Notes under the pieces: model-generated
Seen by the model: the letters and a program-made list of their open reading frames with translations, nothing else
Told to the model about the DNA's origin: nothing
Databases searched by the model: none
Program-made: the position numbers and the translations under genes
Origin: VRUE01 sp963703235
Lineage (GTDB): Bacteria; Actinomycetota; Thermoleophilia; Solirubrobacterales; 70-9
Direction: 5' to 3'
Length of the DNA: 64,000 nucleotides
Assembly (NCBI GenBank): GCA_963703235.1
Contig: OY969802.1
Location: 620,001 to 684,000, forward strand
In this document: piece after piece, positions 15,964 to 25,193 of the stretch
How the letters are laid out: the number at the start of each line of letters is the position of its first letter
How positions within the stretch are numbered: position 1 is the first letter of the stretch

Positions 15964-17633
15964 TGCTGTCCCGGGCCGCAGCGCTGGAGGCGATCGCGGG
16001 GCAGCGCTTCGAGGTGGTCGTGATCGGCGGCGGCGTCACCGGCGCCGGCGTCGCCCTCGACGCCGCTTCGCGTGGCTACTCGGTGGCGCTGCTGGAGCGC
16101 AACGACTACGCCTCCGGCACCTCCAGCCGCTCCTCGAAGATGGTCCACGGCGGCCTCCGCTACCTGCAGAACTTCGACCTCGGCCTGGTTCGCGAGGCGC
16201 TGCTGGAGCGGCAGCTGATGGTGCAGCTGGCGCCGCACCTGGTCTACCCGACCCCGTTCCTCGTCCCCGGCTTCGCCGAGGCGAAGCGCGATCGCCGCAT
16301 CGGCATCGGGCTCAACATGTACGACGTGATGGCGACGACGCGGGTCGGTCGCAGCCGTCGCGAGATGCGCTCCGCCAAGGAAGAGGACGAGGACTTCTAC
16401 TGGTCGCCGGACCGCCACCGCACGGTCGACCGCGAGGAGCTGCTGGAGCTGGTGCCGGCGCTGGCACCGCGCGATCCCAAGGACGCCTACCTCTTCTACG
16501 ACTGCCAGACCGACGACGTGCGCCTGGTCCTGACCGTGCTCGGCGAGGCCCACCGCTTCGGGGCGGTGACGCTGAACGGCGCCGAGGTCACCGAGCTGCT
16601 GACCAGCAACGGCCGCGCCTCGGGCCTGGCCTTCGTCGAGGCCGAGTCGGGGGAGCGCTTCGAGGTGCAGGCCGACAACGTCGTCAACGCCACCGGCGTC
16701 TGGGCCGACCGCATCCGCTCCGAGGTGGTCGAGGAGGAGGACGTGCCGCGGATCGCGCCCAGCCGCGGCACCCACCTGCTGCTGGACCGGGCCGACCTCT
16801 CGACCGGCTCCGCCGCCTGCGTCGTCCCGGCCGGCGCGGGGCGGGCGATCTTCGCCCTGCCCTGGTACGGCCGCACCCTGGTCGGCACCACCGACAACGA
16901 CTTCGACGGCGACATCGACCACCCGCATCCGGGCGGCGACGACGTCGAGTACCTGCTCGACGCGGTCAACGCCTTCTTCGGCACCTCGCTGGGGCGCTCG
17001 GACCTGGTTGGCGCCTACGCCGGGGTGCGGCCGTTGATCTCCACCGGCGACCCGAAGAAGTCGGTCGACATCTCGCGCAAAGCGGAGCTGTACGAGACGT
17101 CGTCGGGGATGCTGACGATCACCGGCGGCAAGCTGACCACCTGGCGGCGGATGGCGAAGCAGACCGTCGACCGGCTGGTCGAGCGCGAGGGCCGCGAGGC
17201 GCCCTGCCACACCGCCGAGATCCCGCTCGGGATGGAGGCCCGGCGCGAGGACCTGGAAGGGCCGGACGGGGTGGGGGAGGAGTCGATCTCCCAGCTCGCG
17301 TTCCGCTACGGGCATGCGACCCGGGCCGTGCTCGACCTTGCCTGGAAGGACCCGAAGATGGCGCGGCGGATCGTTCCCGGCCGCCCCGACCTGGTTGCAG
17401 AGGCGGCGATCGCGGCCCGGCTGGAGCAGGCCCGCAGCGTCGCCGACGTGCTGCTGCGGCGCACCCGGCTGGGGATCCTGGCGGCGCCCCAGCTGCGCAG
17501 CGCCGACGCCGTGCGGCCGCTCGCCGAGGCAATGGGGGGCGAGCTGGGCTGGTCGCGGCGGCAGGTCAAGCGCGAGGCCGAGGCCTGGCCGGCCGCGGCC
17601 GCGCAGGCGGGCGTCGATCCGGCTGCGGCATAG
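15963..17633 (+). CDS. glpD: Aerobic glycerol-3-phosphate dehydrogenase
   Basis: This 556-residue FAD enzyme oxidises glycerol 3-phosphate to dihydroxyacetone phosphate and passes electrons to quinones at the membrane. The Rossmann motif IGGGVTGAG (21-29), the SGTSSRSSKMVHGGLRYL block (about 53-70) and the later LVGTTDNDFDG and GGKLTTWRRMA motifs are characteristic of GlpD/GlpA. Length is usual. It begins within the stop of the nitroreductase gene, so the two are probably co-transcribed; no glycerol kinase gene is nearby. Confidence 0.9.
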   Translation: MLSRAAALEAIAGQRFEVVVIGGGVTGAGVALDAASRGYSVALLERNDYASGTSSRSSKMVHGGLRYLQNFDLGLVREALLERQLMVQLAPHLVYPTPFLVPGFAEAKRDRRIGIGLNMYDVMATTRVGRSRREMRSAKEEDEDFYWSPDRHRTVDREELLELVPALAPRDPKDAYLFYDCQTDDVRLVLTVLGEAHRFGAVTLNGAEVTELLTSNGRASGLAFVEAESGERFEVQADNVVNATGVWADRIRSEVVEEEDVPRIAPSRGTHLLLDRADLSTGSAACVVPAGAGRAIFALPWYGRTLVGTTDNDFDGDIDHPHPGGDDVEYLLDAVNAFFGTSLGRSDLVGAYAGVRPLISTGDPKKSVDISRKAELYETSSGMLTITGGKLTTWRRMAKQTVDRLVEREGREAPCHTAEIPLGMEARREDLEGPDGVGEESISQLAFRYGHATRAVLDLAWKDPKMARRIVPGRPDLVAEAAIAARLEQARSVADVLLRRTRLGILAAPQLRSADAVRPLAEAMGGELGWSRRQVKREAEAWPAAAAQAGVDPAAA

Positions 17634-17732
17634 GCGGTTGCGGTTGGTCTATCGACCCCACTGGGGTGTGGTCGATGTGCCGAGCGCGCACGCCGATGGG
17701 GTCCGCGCCTCGCGGTTCACTAACCTGGGGTC

Positions 17733-18428
17733 ATGAGACTTTTCATCGATACCGGAAACGTCGCCGAGGTCGAAGAGATCGCCGCCTGGGGCGTGCTCTC
17801 CGGCGCCACCACCAACCCCTCGCTGCTCGCCAAGGAGGACGGCGATCCCGGCCAGAGCATCAAGCGGATCTGCGACCTGGTCGGCGGCCCGACCTCGGCC
17901 GAGGTCGTCTCCCTAGACGTCCAGGGCATGCTCGACGAGGGCCGGGCGCTGCGCGAGCTGCACGAGCACATCGTCGTCAAGGTCCCGTTCTGCGAGCAGG
18001 GCCTCGAGGTCGCCAGCATCCTGACCGGCGAAGGGACTCCGGTCAACATGACGCTCGTCTTCTCGCCGACCCAGGCGCTGCTGGCCGCTTCGGCCGGCGC
18101 CACCTACGTCTCCTGCTTCATGGGCCGGCTCGACGACATCTCGGTCGACTCGACGGTCGTGCTGGAGGAGATCGCCGACTCGCTGCGGGCCGGCGGCATG
18201 ACCTCGGAGATCATCGCCGCTTCGATTCGCCACCCCGAGCACATCGTGGCGGCGGCGCGGATCGGCTGCGAGATCGCGACGACTCCGGCCAAGGTGCTGC
18301 GGCAGATGCTGAATCACCCGCTGACCGACGCCGGCGCCGAGAAGTTCCGCAGCGACTGGCAAGGCCGGCCCGAGTTCGGCGAATGGCTGGGCGAGCTGAC
18401 GCGGAAGCGCCTCGCGGCGACCGGTTGA
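17733..18428 (+). CDS. Transaldolase / fructose-6-phosphate aldolase family
   Basis: This 231-residue protein is of the small transaldolase (TalC/FSA) type. TTNPSL (26-31) and the Schiff-base lysine in VVKVPF (Lys83) are present, as are the later VSCFMGRLDD and TPAKVL blocks. It transfers or forms C-C bonds of sugar phosphates in the non-oxidative pentose phosphate pathway. Which of the two activities it has cannot be decided here. The upstream gap contains a weak hairpin (about 17652-17677), possibly a terminator for glpD. Confidence 0.85.
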   Translation: MRLFIDTGNVAEVEEIAAWGVLSGATTNPSLLAKEDGDPGQSIKRICDLVGGPTSAEVVSLDVQGMLDEGRALRELHEHIVVKVPFCEQGLEVASILTGEGTPVNMTLVFSPTQALLAASAGATYVSCFMGRLDDISVDSTVVLEEIADSLRAGGMTSEIIAASIRHPEHIVAAARIGCEIATTPAKVLRQMLNHPLTDAGAEKFRSDWQGRPEFGEWLGELTRKRLAATG

Positions 18429-18444
18429 ATAGCCTGCCGCTGCG

Positions 18445-19371
18445 ATGACCAAGACCGAGCTGGAGTCCAAGCATCTCGCCGAGCTGCACGTGCTGGCCGC
18501 GAAGGCTGGCATCGAGCGCTACCGGATGCTGGGGCGCGCCGAGCTGATCGAGAAGCTCGCCGATGGGGGAGACGGCGGTGGCTCCGCGTCCGGCGGGGCA
18601 CGCCGCTCGGGGTCCGGCCGTCCCCGCCGCGCTCGCGAGGAGCGGCCGCGCCGGGAGCAGCAGCAAGAGAAGCCTCGTCAGCAGAAACCGCGCCAGGAGA
18701 AGCCTGCCGAGGGGGGTCGCCAGCGCCGCCGCCCCGAGGAGGGGCGTGGTGGCCGTCGCCGCCCGGAGCAACGCGAGGGTGGCGGTCGCCAGCAGCAAGC
18801 AAGGGGTCGCGAAGCCGAACCGGCGCCGGCGCCGCCGCCGGCGCCGCCCAGTGGGCCCGCTGAAGCTGCCGGGCCCACCGGCGAGCGCCCGAAGCGCAGG
18901 AGACGCCGCCGCCGTTGGGGCCGGCGCGGCAAGGGCCTGCGCGTCCACGACCTGTTGTTGCCGGCCGCCGCGGGGCGCCAGTCGATCGTCTACGCCGAGA
19001 GCCGGGAGACCTGCACGGCGCTGCTGCGAGAAGTCGCCGCCCAGCTTTCGGATGCTTCCAAGGGCCCGGACCCGCTTGTCCTGCTGATCGACCCCAGTCC
19101 CGAGGAGCTCGCCGACTGGCGCCGCGACGCGCCCCAGGCCGAGATCGTCGCCGCCGGCAAGGCCAACCACGCCGACGACGCGATCGCCCAGGCGATCCGC
19201 CGCGCCGAGGGCGGCGAGAACGTCATCGTCATGATCGACTCCCTCAGCCGCTTCGTCGAGAGCTACGGCGACGCCGACGGCGCCCGCGCCCTGCTCGACA
19301 CCGCCCTAACGGCATCGCAGTCGGGCGCCGGCTCGCTCACAGTCGTGGCCGCGGTAGAGCGCTCCGGCTAG
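18445..19371 (+). CDS. Degenerate Rho-like protein
   Basis: This 308-residue protein has three parts. Residues 1-45 match the Rho N-terminal SAP-like helical domain (TELESKHLAELHVLAAKAGI). Residues 46-165 are an Arg/Gln/Pro-rich disordered region. The last 140 residues resemble part of the Rho RecA-like ATPase: DPLVLLIDPSPEELADW, then VIVMIDSLSRFVESY (compare LLDSITRLARAY) and SGAGSLTVVAAVE. The RNA-binding OB fold is missing, and the P-loop position reads PAAAGRQSIVYA with no GKT, so ATP hydrolysis is unlikely. It might modulate or mimic Rho; a true rho gene is not in the window. Confidence 0.65.
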   Translation: MTKTELESKHLAELHVLAAKAGIERYRMLGRAELIEKLADGGDGGGSASGGARRSGSGRPRRAREERPRREQQQEKPRQQKPRQEKPAEGGRQRRRPEEGRGGRRRPEQREGGGRQQQARGREAEPAPAPPPAPPSGPAEAAGPTGERPKRRRRRRRWGRRGKGLRVHDLLLPAAAGRQSIVYAESRETCTALLREVAAQLSDASKGPDPLVLLIDPSPEELADWRRDAPQAEIVAAGKANHADDAIAQAIRRAEGGENVIVMIDSLSRFVESYGDADGARALLDTALTASQSGAGSLTVVAAVERSG

Positions 19372-19381
19372 CGGGCCTGAG

Positions 19382-19849
19382 TCAGCCGCGGTAGGCGATG
19401 CGGCGCCAGGAGGGCTCGCGGGAGAGCTCGATCAGCTCGTTGCTGCGCTCGGGCTGGACGTAGCCGAAGGTCTGGGTGCGCTCGTCGAAGACGACGTCCA
19501 GCTCACCCTCCATGACCCGCTGGTCGAGCCAGGCGCCGCGGAAGACGAGGCGGCGCAGCCAGTGGACGAGGCTGCGGTTGGCGGGGCCGACCAGGTCTTC
19601 CCAGTTGGCGTTGATGTGCTCGCCGAGGCGGGAGCTGGGCTCGGCGATCTCGCCGTTGACGGCAAGGTCGAGCAGGTCGTCGAGCTCCTCGCGGCTGAGG
19701 CCCTGCTGGACGAAGCCCAGCTTGGCCGCGGCCTGCTCGACACGCTGCCCGAAGTCCTCTTCGTTGAAGGCAAAGCGGAGCTCGCCGTACTCGAGCACGT
19801 AGTCGGAGCCAGACTCGTAGTTCCCTCTGCGGGTCGTCTTCTTGTTCAT
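19382..19849 (-). CDS. Hypothetical acidic protein
   Basis: This 155-residue soluble protein starts MNKKTTRRGNYESGSDYVLEYGELRFAF and is unrecognised. It is acidic, has no membrane segment and is predicted mostly helical. It is convergent with the Rho-like gene (stops 10 bases apart) and divergent from the DUF192 gene. Codon use matches the chromosome. Confidence 0.6.
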   Translation of the reverse strand: MNKKTTRRGNYESGSDYVLEYGELRFAFNEEDFGQRVEQAAAKLGFVQQGLSREELDDLLDLAVNGEIAEPSSRLGEHINANWEDLVGPANRSLVHWLRRLVFRGAWLDQRVMEGELDVVFDERTQTFGYVQPERSNELIELSREPSWRRIAYRG

Positions 19850-20005
19850 TCGAGTTGAAGCCCATCCCACTCCCGCAAGCCCAGCGGGGGCAGGTGCTGG
19901 ATCATGCCTGTCATCGTAGCCCGGCGCAAACGAGCGCCGATCGTTGAATGAGCGTTTGCACTGGGCGAAGGGGGAGAGCTCGAGGCGGCTGAGCCTTCCA
20001 TCCCC

Positions 20006-20386
20006 ATGCCATCCGCACCGCTCGCTCGCCGCCTGCGCCGGCTGCCGGTCGCGACCGTGCTGGAACGCCGTGTCCGGGTTGCGGTTGGGCTTCGAGCTCG
20101 ACTGCTCGGTCTCGCCCTGCTGGTTCCCGAGCGCGCCGGCACAGGCCTGCTGATTCCGCGCTGCAACAGCGTCCATACCTTCGGCATGCGCTTCGCGCTC
20201 GACCTCGTCTTCCTCGACGCGGAAGGCCAGCCGCTGGCCGTTCGATGCGGCGTACCGCCTCGGCGCTTTGCCGTCGAGCGGCGCGCCGTCGCCGTCCTCG
20301 AGCTGCCGGTCGCGGCCGCCTCGGCGTCGCTCGTTGCAGGAAAGTGCGAGCCCGAGGGGGGAGAGTTTCTGTCTCTGGGCCCTTAG
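20006..20386 (+). CDS. DUF192 family protein
   Basis: This 126-residue protein has the DUF192 signature PRCNSVHTFGMRFALDLVFLD, followed by RRFAVERRAVAVLELPVA. The family is a small beta-barrel of unknown biochemical role. The gene ends 6 bases before the response regulator, at the head of the apparent Tad operon. There is no clear signal peptide. Confidence 0.8.
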   Translation: MPSAPLARRLRRLPVATVLERRVRVAVGLRARLLGLALLVPERAGTGLLIPRCNSVHTFGMRFALDLVFLDAEGQPLAVRCGVPPRRFAVERRAVAVLELPVAAASASLVAGKCEPEGGEFLSLGP

Positions 20387-20392
20387 TGGGGG

Positions 20393-21106
20393 ATGCTGCC
20401 CCAGAGGAAAGAGATCGCCAGCGTCGTCGTCTGCGAGGACGACACGACGACGCTGGAGCTTCTTTGCGACCATCTGGTCGCCGATCGCTTCGGCGTCCTG
20501 CCCGCGCCCAGCGCCTCCGACGCGCTGCGCCTCTGCCGTTACAAGCAGCCGGACCTGATGGTCCTCGACCTGTCGCTGCCCGACGCGTCGGGGCTCGACG
20601 TCCTGCGGGAGATCCGCGAAGCCGACGGGATCGCATCGCGGTTCAACCCGCGGCTGCCGGTGATCGTCCTCAGCGGGCGCGGTGGAGAGGACGACCGGGT
20701 GCGGGGACTCGAGTTCGGCGCCGACGACTACCTGACGAAGCCGTACTCCTACCGAGAGCTGCGGGCGCGGATCGGTGTTGTGCTGCGCCGCGGTGGCTCC
20801 GGGCGCGACGGGCCCTGTCGGGTGGGCGACGTCGTCGTCGACCCGGCGCGACGCCAGGCCTGGGTCGGGCGGCGCGAGCTGAAGCTCGCCAACAAGGAAT
20901 TCTCGCTGCTGCGAGTGCTCGCCTCCGACCCGCACCGCGTCTTCTCCAAGCGCGAGCTGCTCGGCGAGGTCTGGGGCTACCGGACGCCGGCCAAGACGCG
21001 GACCCTCGACTCGCACGCGAGCCGGCTGCGCCGCAAAATGGACCCCGAGAAAGGCCGCTACGTCGTCAACTGCTGGGGCGTCGGCTACCGGTTGCTGGAC
21101 GGATGA
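20393..21106 (+). CDS. OmpR-type response regulator
   Basis: This 237-residue protein has a receiver domain (acidic pocket EDD 15-17, phospho-acceptor Asp59 in VLDLSLPD, TKPYS switch lysine) and a winged-helix DNA-binding domain (about 140-235, ending VNCWGVGYRLL). It should regulate transcription after phosphorylation by the kinase encoded next, whose ATG overlaps its stop. Its place ahead of the Tad genes suggests that it controls them. Confidence 0.88.
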   Translation: MLPQRKEIASVVVCEDDTTTLELLCDHLVADRFGVLPAPSASDALRLCRYKQPDLMVLDLSLPDASGLDVLREIREADGIASRFNPRLPVIVLSGRGGEDDRVRGLEFGADDYLTKPYSYRELRARIGVVLRRGGSGRDGPCRVGDVVVDPARRQAWVGRRELKLANKEFSLLRVLASDPHRVFSKRELLGEVWGYRTPAKTRTLDSHASRLRRKMDPEKGRYVVNCWGVGYRLLDG

Positions 21107-21834
21107 GCGGGCTGCCCGAGACCGTCGCCGGCTGGCCGATCGCGGCCTCGATCGCCGCCGCGATCACCGCCCGCGGCTGGCGCGCCGGGCGCCGCCGCAG
21201 CGCCCTCAACGAGGCCCTGCACGAGCTGCGGCGACCGCTGCAGGCCATTGCCCTGGCCTGCGGCGAGCGGACCGCCCACCACGTCGTCGAGGGCTCGGTC
21301 CAGCAGGCGGCGGTGGCGCTGGAGCGACTGGATCGCGAGATCAACGGCGGCGGCGACTCCCGCGCTGGGACGAGGGAGACGATCCCAGCCCGACCGCTGC
21401 TCGAGTCGGCGGTCGCCCGCTGGCGCTCGCGAGCGAGCCTCGCCGGCGGCACGTTGTCGCTGCGCTGGCGCGCGGGAGAGACCCTGATCGAGGCGGAGCC
21501 ACTCGGGGTCGCTCAGGCGCTGGACAACCTGATCGTCAACGCGATCGAGCACGGCGGCCCGTCGGTGGTGGTCGAAGGACGCCTGCGGGGAGATCGCCTG
21601 CGGGTGATCGTGGCCGACTCGGGCCGCGCGGCGCGCGCGGCCGCGCGGCGGGGAGCGCCGGCCGAGGTGATCGCGCGATTGGCGGGCCGGCAACGGCGCG
21701 GTCACGGCCTGGCGGTCGTGCGCCGCGTCGCCGACGTCCACGGCGGCCGCTTCGCCCTGCGGCGCTCGGAGCAGGGCTCGCTCGCGGTGCTGGAGCTGCC
21801 GCTGGCGCGCGTGCGGGACGAGCCAGCCGCATGA
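21103..21834 (+). CDS. Sensor histidine kinase, compact
   Basis: This 243-residue kinase has an H-box (EALHELRRPLQAIA, His40), an N-box (LDNLIVNAIEHGG) and a G-box (RGHGLAVVRRVADVHGGRF). The N-terminal 30 residues hold at most one weak hydrophobic segment and there is no recognisable sensor domain, so the input signal is unclear. It overlaps the response regulator and cpaB genes by ATGA, which indicates translational coupling. Confidence 0.8.
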   Translation: MSGLPETVAGWPIAASIAAAITARGWRAGRRRSALNEALHELRRPLQAIALACGERTAHHVVEGSVQQAAVALERLDREINGGGDSRAGTRETIPARPLLESAVARWRSRASLAGGTLSLRWRAGETLIEAEPLGVAQALDNLIVNAIEHGGPSVVVEGRLRGDRLRVIVADSGRAARAAARRGAPAEVIARLAGRQRRGHGLAVVRRVADVHGGRFALRRSEQGSLAVLELPLARVRDEPAA

Positions 21835-22481
21835 GCCGGCGCGGCCGGGCCCTTGCCTTCCTCCTGCTCGCACTGCTTGCGGCGGCCGCGGCGGCGGCGA
21901 TCGCCGACGGGTACGGCTCCAGCGTCGCCCGCGTCTACGGCCCGTTGCGGCCCGTGGTCGTAGTAGGGGGAAAGCTCCCTACCGGGAGGCCGATCGGGCC
22001 GGCGCAGGTCGCGGATGCGCTGGCGGTTCGCCGCGTGCCCGAGCGATTCGCCCCGCCGGACGCGCTGATCGACCCGGCCGAAGCCTTGGGGCTCGTCGCC
22101 ACGACCGCCCTACCCGCCGGCTCCTACCTGCAGGCGACGCAGTTGAGCGCGCCACGTTCCGGCGGCAACGGCACCCGGACCCTGGCTCGGGACCGCCGCC
22201 CGGTCGAGATCACGGTCAGCGGCGCCGGGGCGCTGCTTGCCGCCGGCCCGGCGCCTGCGGGCGCAAGGGTCGACGTGGTGGTGACGAGCGAACCCAGCGG
22301 GCCGGGGCCGGGACGCACCTACGTGGCGGCAGCCGGCGTGCCGTTGCTGGCGTTGCGCCCGGAAGTCGAAGGAACGGGCGGCGCTGCGGCCGCCACCCTG
22401 GGGCTGACGAAGCGCCAGGCACTGCTCCTGATCGCGGCCGAAAGCTTTGCCCGCAAGGTCACCGTGCTGCCGGGGGCCTGA
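21831..22481 (+). CDS. cpaB: Flp pilus assembly protein CpaB/RcpC-like (SAF domain)
   Basis: This 216-residue protein has an N-terminal membrane anchor (about 8-24), an SAF-like segment (VPERFAPPDALIDPAEALG, then LPAGSYLQATQL) and a C-terminal domain like the RcpC/CpaB fold. In Tad systems CpaB is an extracytoplasmic assembly component. It is shorter than many CpaB proteins. The gene is coupled to those on both sides. Confidence 0.7.
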   Translation: MSRRGRALAFLLLALLAAAAAAAIADGYGSSVARVYGPLRPVVVVGGKLPTGRPIGPAQVADALAVRRVPERFAPPDALIDPAEALGLVATTALPAGSYLQATQLSAPRSGGNGTRTLARDRRPVEITVSGAGALLAAGPAPAGARVDVVVTSEPSGPGPGRTYVAAAGVPLLALRPEVEGTGGAAAATLGLTKRQALLLIAAESFARKVTVLPGA

Positions 22482-22482
22482 G

Positions 22483-23586
22483 GTGGAGGCAAGGCAACGA
22501 CACCTGGAGGCCCTCGCTCACTCGCTGCGGGAGCGGCTGATCGAGCGCCGCAGGGCTGGCGCCGCTATCGGAGAGCTCCCCGGCGGCGAGCCCGACGAGG
22601 AGGTGCGCGAGCTGGTCGGCTGCGAGGCGGCGCCGCTGGCGGCCGCGGAGCGCGAGGCGGTCGTCGCCCGCATCCTCCGCGACACGGTGGGCCTGGGGCG
22701 GCTCGAGGACCTGCTCGCCGATCCGGCGGTCGAGGAGGTGATGGTCAACGGCCCCGATCGCGTCTACGTCGAGCGGGGCGGTCGGATCGAGCCCACCGAC
22801 ATCGCCTTTGCCGACGAGGAGGAGCTGCGCAACGCGATCGAGCGCATCCTGGCTCCGCTCGGCCGGCGGGTCGACGAGCTGAGCCCGATGGTGGACGCGC
22901 GCCTCGCCGACGGCTCGCGAGTCAACGTGGTGATCCCACCGCTGGCGATCGACGGCCCGGCGCTCTCGATCCGCCGCTTCGGCGCCCACCGTCCCGGACC
23001 GCGCGAGCTGGTCGAGCTTCGCACCCTCGACGAGCCGCAGCTGGCGTTGCTCGAACGCGCCGTCTCCGAGCGACGCAGCATCCTCGTCAGCGGTGGCACC
23101 GGGTCCGGCAAGACGACGCTGCTCAATGCGCTCTCCAGCTTCATCGCGGCCGGCGAGCGGGTGGTGACGATCGAGGACGCGGCCGAGCTGCGCCTGCAGC
23201 AGCGTCACGTGGTGCGGCTGGAGAGCCGGCCGGCCAGTGTCGAGGGCAGGGGAGAGGTGGCGATTCGGGATCTGCTTCGGAACGCGCTGCGAATGCGCCC
23301 GGACCGGATCGTGATCGGAGAGGTTCGCGGCGCCGAGGCGCTCGACCTGCTGACCGCGCTCAACACCGGGCACGCCGGAGCGCTCTCGACGGTTCACGCG
23401 AACTCGCCGACGGACGCCCTGCGCAGGCTGGAGACGCTGGCTCTGATGGCGGGGGTGGGCCTGCCGCACCAAACGATCGCCGAGCAGGTGCAGCGGGGGC
23501 TGGATCTCGTAGTCCACCTGGAGCGCTGCGCCGACGGCTCCCGGCGGGTTGCCGAGATCGCGAAGGTGGGCCCCTGCTCGCGTTGA
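22483..23586 (+). CDS. tadA: Tad secretion ATPase CpaF/TadA
   Basis: This 367-residue hexameric secretion ATPase has an N-terminal domain (LLADPAVEEVMVNGPD at about 77-92), Walker A GGTGSGKT (204-211), an Asp box (TIEDAAELRL) and Walker B/His box (IVIGEVRG, STVHANSP). It powers assembly or export by the Tad machine. GTG 22483 was chosen because it directly follows the cpaB stop. It overlaps tadB by 4 bases. Confidence 0.9.
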   Translation: MEARQRHLEALAHSLRERLIERRRAGAAIGELPGGEPDEEVRELVGCEAAPLAAAEREAVVARILRDTVGLGRLEDLLADPAVEEVMVNGPDRVYVERGGRIEPTDIAFADEEELRNAIERILAPLGRRVDELSPMVDARLADGSRVNVVIPPLAIDGPALSIRRFGAHRPGPRELVELRTLDEPQLALLERAVSERRSILVSGGTGSGKTTLLNALSSFIAAGERVVTIEDAAELRLQQRHVVRLESRPASVEGRGEVAIRDLLRNALRMRPDRIVIGEVRGAEALDLLTALNTGHAGALSTVHANSPTDALRRLETLALMAGVGLPHQTIAEQVQRGLDLVVHLERCADGSRRVAEIAKVGPCSR

Positions 23587-24410
23587 TCGGCGCGCTGGCC
23601 GGAGGCCTGACGGCGCTTGCCGCCCGCGAGGCGCTGCTGGCGAGCCCGGCCGCGGCTCGGTGGTTGCGGCTGGCGTTGGAGCCGCTGCGCAGGGCCGGGC
23701 GCGAGGGCTATGCACCATCGACGCTGGAGCGGCGCCGCCTCGCGGCGGTCGGGGCGGCCGCGGCCCTGCTGGCCGGATGGCTGTTGGGCGGAGTCGCGGT
23801 CGCGCTGCCGCTGGCGATCGCCGGCCCTTCGCTTGCCGCCTCGGCGGTCGCGCGCCGACGCAGGCGCTATCGCTCCGCGGTCGAGCGCGCCCTGCCGGAG
23901 ATTGCCGCTGCGGTCGCCGACTCCTTGGCCGCCGGACGGTCGCTGCGCGCCTCGCTGACGGCGGCGGCCACGTCGCTCGATGGCCCGGCTGCGGTGGAGC
24001 TGGCCAGACTGGGCGCGGAGCTCGAGCTCGGCACGCCGACGGTGGGTGCGCTCGAAGGCTGGCGGCGACGGATGCGCTCCTCGCGTGTCGACGCCTTCGC
24101 GGCGGCGCTGCTGAGCCAGCGTCTTGCCGGCGGCGATCTGGCCGGCCTCCTGCGTCGCTTCGCCGAGGGAGCGGCCGAGCGCGACCGGGCCGCCGAAGAC
24201 GCCAGGTCGGCCACCGCGCAGGCTCGCTTCACCGGCCTGCTGGTCGTCGCGATGCCGACCGGCGGCGCCCTCTTCGCCGAGCTGGTGCGGCCGGGTTTTC
24301 TCGCAAAGCTGCTGGGGACGCCGGTCGCGGTGGCGATGCTCGCCCTCGCCGCCGGCCTGCAGTTGGCCGGCTTCGTCGCGATCCGGCGTCTCTCGAAGGT
24401 GGTCGAGTGA
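23583..24410 (+). CDS. tadB: Tad inner-membrane platform protein TadB
   Basis: This 275-residue membrane protein of the GspF/TadB family has hydrophobic segments near residues 50-80 and 215-265. The cytoplasmic stretch ALPEIAAAVADSLAAGRSLRASL is the family core. It forms the platform with TadC. The start is TTG, overlapping the ATPase stop. Confidence 0.82.
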   Translation: MIGALAGGLTALAAREALLASPAAARWLRLALEPLRRAGREGYAPSTLERRRLAAVGAAAALLAGWLLGGVAVALPLAIAGPSLAASAVARRRRRYRSAVERALPEIAAAVADSLAAGRSLRASLTAAATSLDGPAAVELARLGAELELGTPTVGALEGWRRRMRSSRVDAFAAALLSQRLAGGDLAGLLRRFAEGAAERDRAAEDARSATAQARFTGLLVVAMPTGGALFAELVRPGFLAKLLGTPVAVAMLALAAGLQLAGFVAIRRLSKVVE

Positions 24411-25156
24411 GCCTCGCCGCGGTCCTCGCCGCGATCGCGGCCCTCTTCGCCTGCGCAGCGGTCCGCGAGGCGGCCACGGGCGGCGCGCGAGCGCTCGGCA
24501 TCCTGCCTGGTCTGCCCGGGATTCCGGGACGGGCGCATGTGGTCGCGAAGCTCGCCGGCGCGGCGCTCGGAGGCCTCGCCGCGGTTCTCGCCGCTCCGGC
24601 GGCGCCGGGCCGGCTCTCGCTGCTCGTCGCGATCGGTCTGCCCGCCGCCGGCTTCGCGATGCCCGATGCGTTGCTGGAGCGCGAGGCGCGCCGCCGCCAT
24701 CGCCGCCTCGTCGCCGCCCTGCCGGACGCCCTCGACCTGCTTGCGGTCAGTGTCACCTCCGGCCGTTCGCCCGCGGCCGGCTTCGACGAGATCGCGCGGA
24801 GCGGGGCAGGACCGCTCGCGGCCGAGCTGCGGATGACCGTCGCCGAGCTGAGCTGCGGTCGGTCGCTGGCCGAGACCCTGCACTCGCTGCGAGGTCGGGT
24901 GCCCGGCAGTGAGATCGCGTCGCTGTGCGCCGCGATCGAGCGCTCGCGCCGCTTCGGCTCGCCGCTCGCGGACCAGCTTCGCCGGCAGGCGACCGCCCTG
25001 CGCCGCGACCAGCGCCGCGCGGTCGAGGAGCGCGCCGCACGCGCCGCCCCGAAGATCCAGCTCGTCGTCGCCCTCGTTCTGGTCCCGTCGGTCCTGCTGA
25101 TGATCGCCGCCGGGCTCATCGCCAACGCACATTCACTATTCAGCTTCACCCGATAA
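24407..25156 (+). CDS. tadC: Tad inner-membrane platform protein TadC
   Basis: This 249-residue paralogue of TadB has the family core ALPDALDLLAVSVTSGRSPAAGF and a C-terminal membrane helix. GTG overlaps the tadB stop. No flp pilin, prepilin peptidase or TadE/F/G pseudopilin gene follows in the window, so the pilin genes must be elsewhere or absent. Confidence 0.82.
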   Translation: MSLAAVLAAIAALFACAAVREAATGGARALGILPGLPGIPGRAHVVAKLAGAALGGLAAVLAAPAAPGRLSLLVAIGLPAAGFAMPDALLEREARRRHRRLVAALPDALDLLAVSVTSGRSPAAGFDEIARSGAGPLAAELRMTVAELSCGRSLAETLHSLRGRVPGSEIASLCAAIERSRRFGSPLADQLRRQATALRRDQRRAVEERAARAAPKIQLVVALVLVPSVLLMIAAGLIANAHSLFSFTR

Positions 25157-25193
25157 CAAACTCAAACTACCTGATCGAGTAGTCATTTTGCAC

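Noticed and set aside
15798..17315. 505-codon minus-strand frame opposite glpD
   Set aside because: No recognisable motifs; it mirrors glpD codons.
18445..19371. The functional Rho termination factor
   Set aside because: The RNA-binding OB fold and the P-loop GKT are missing.
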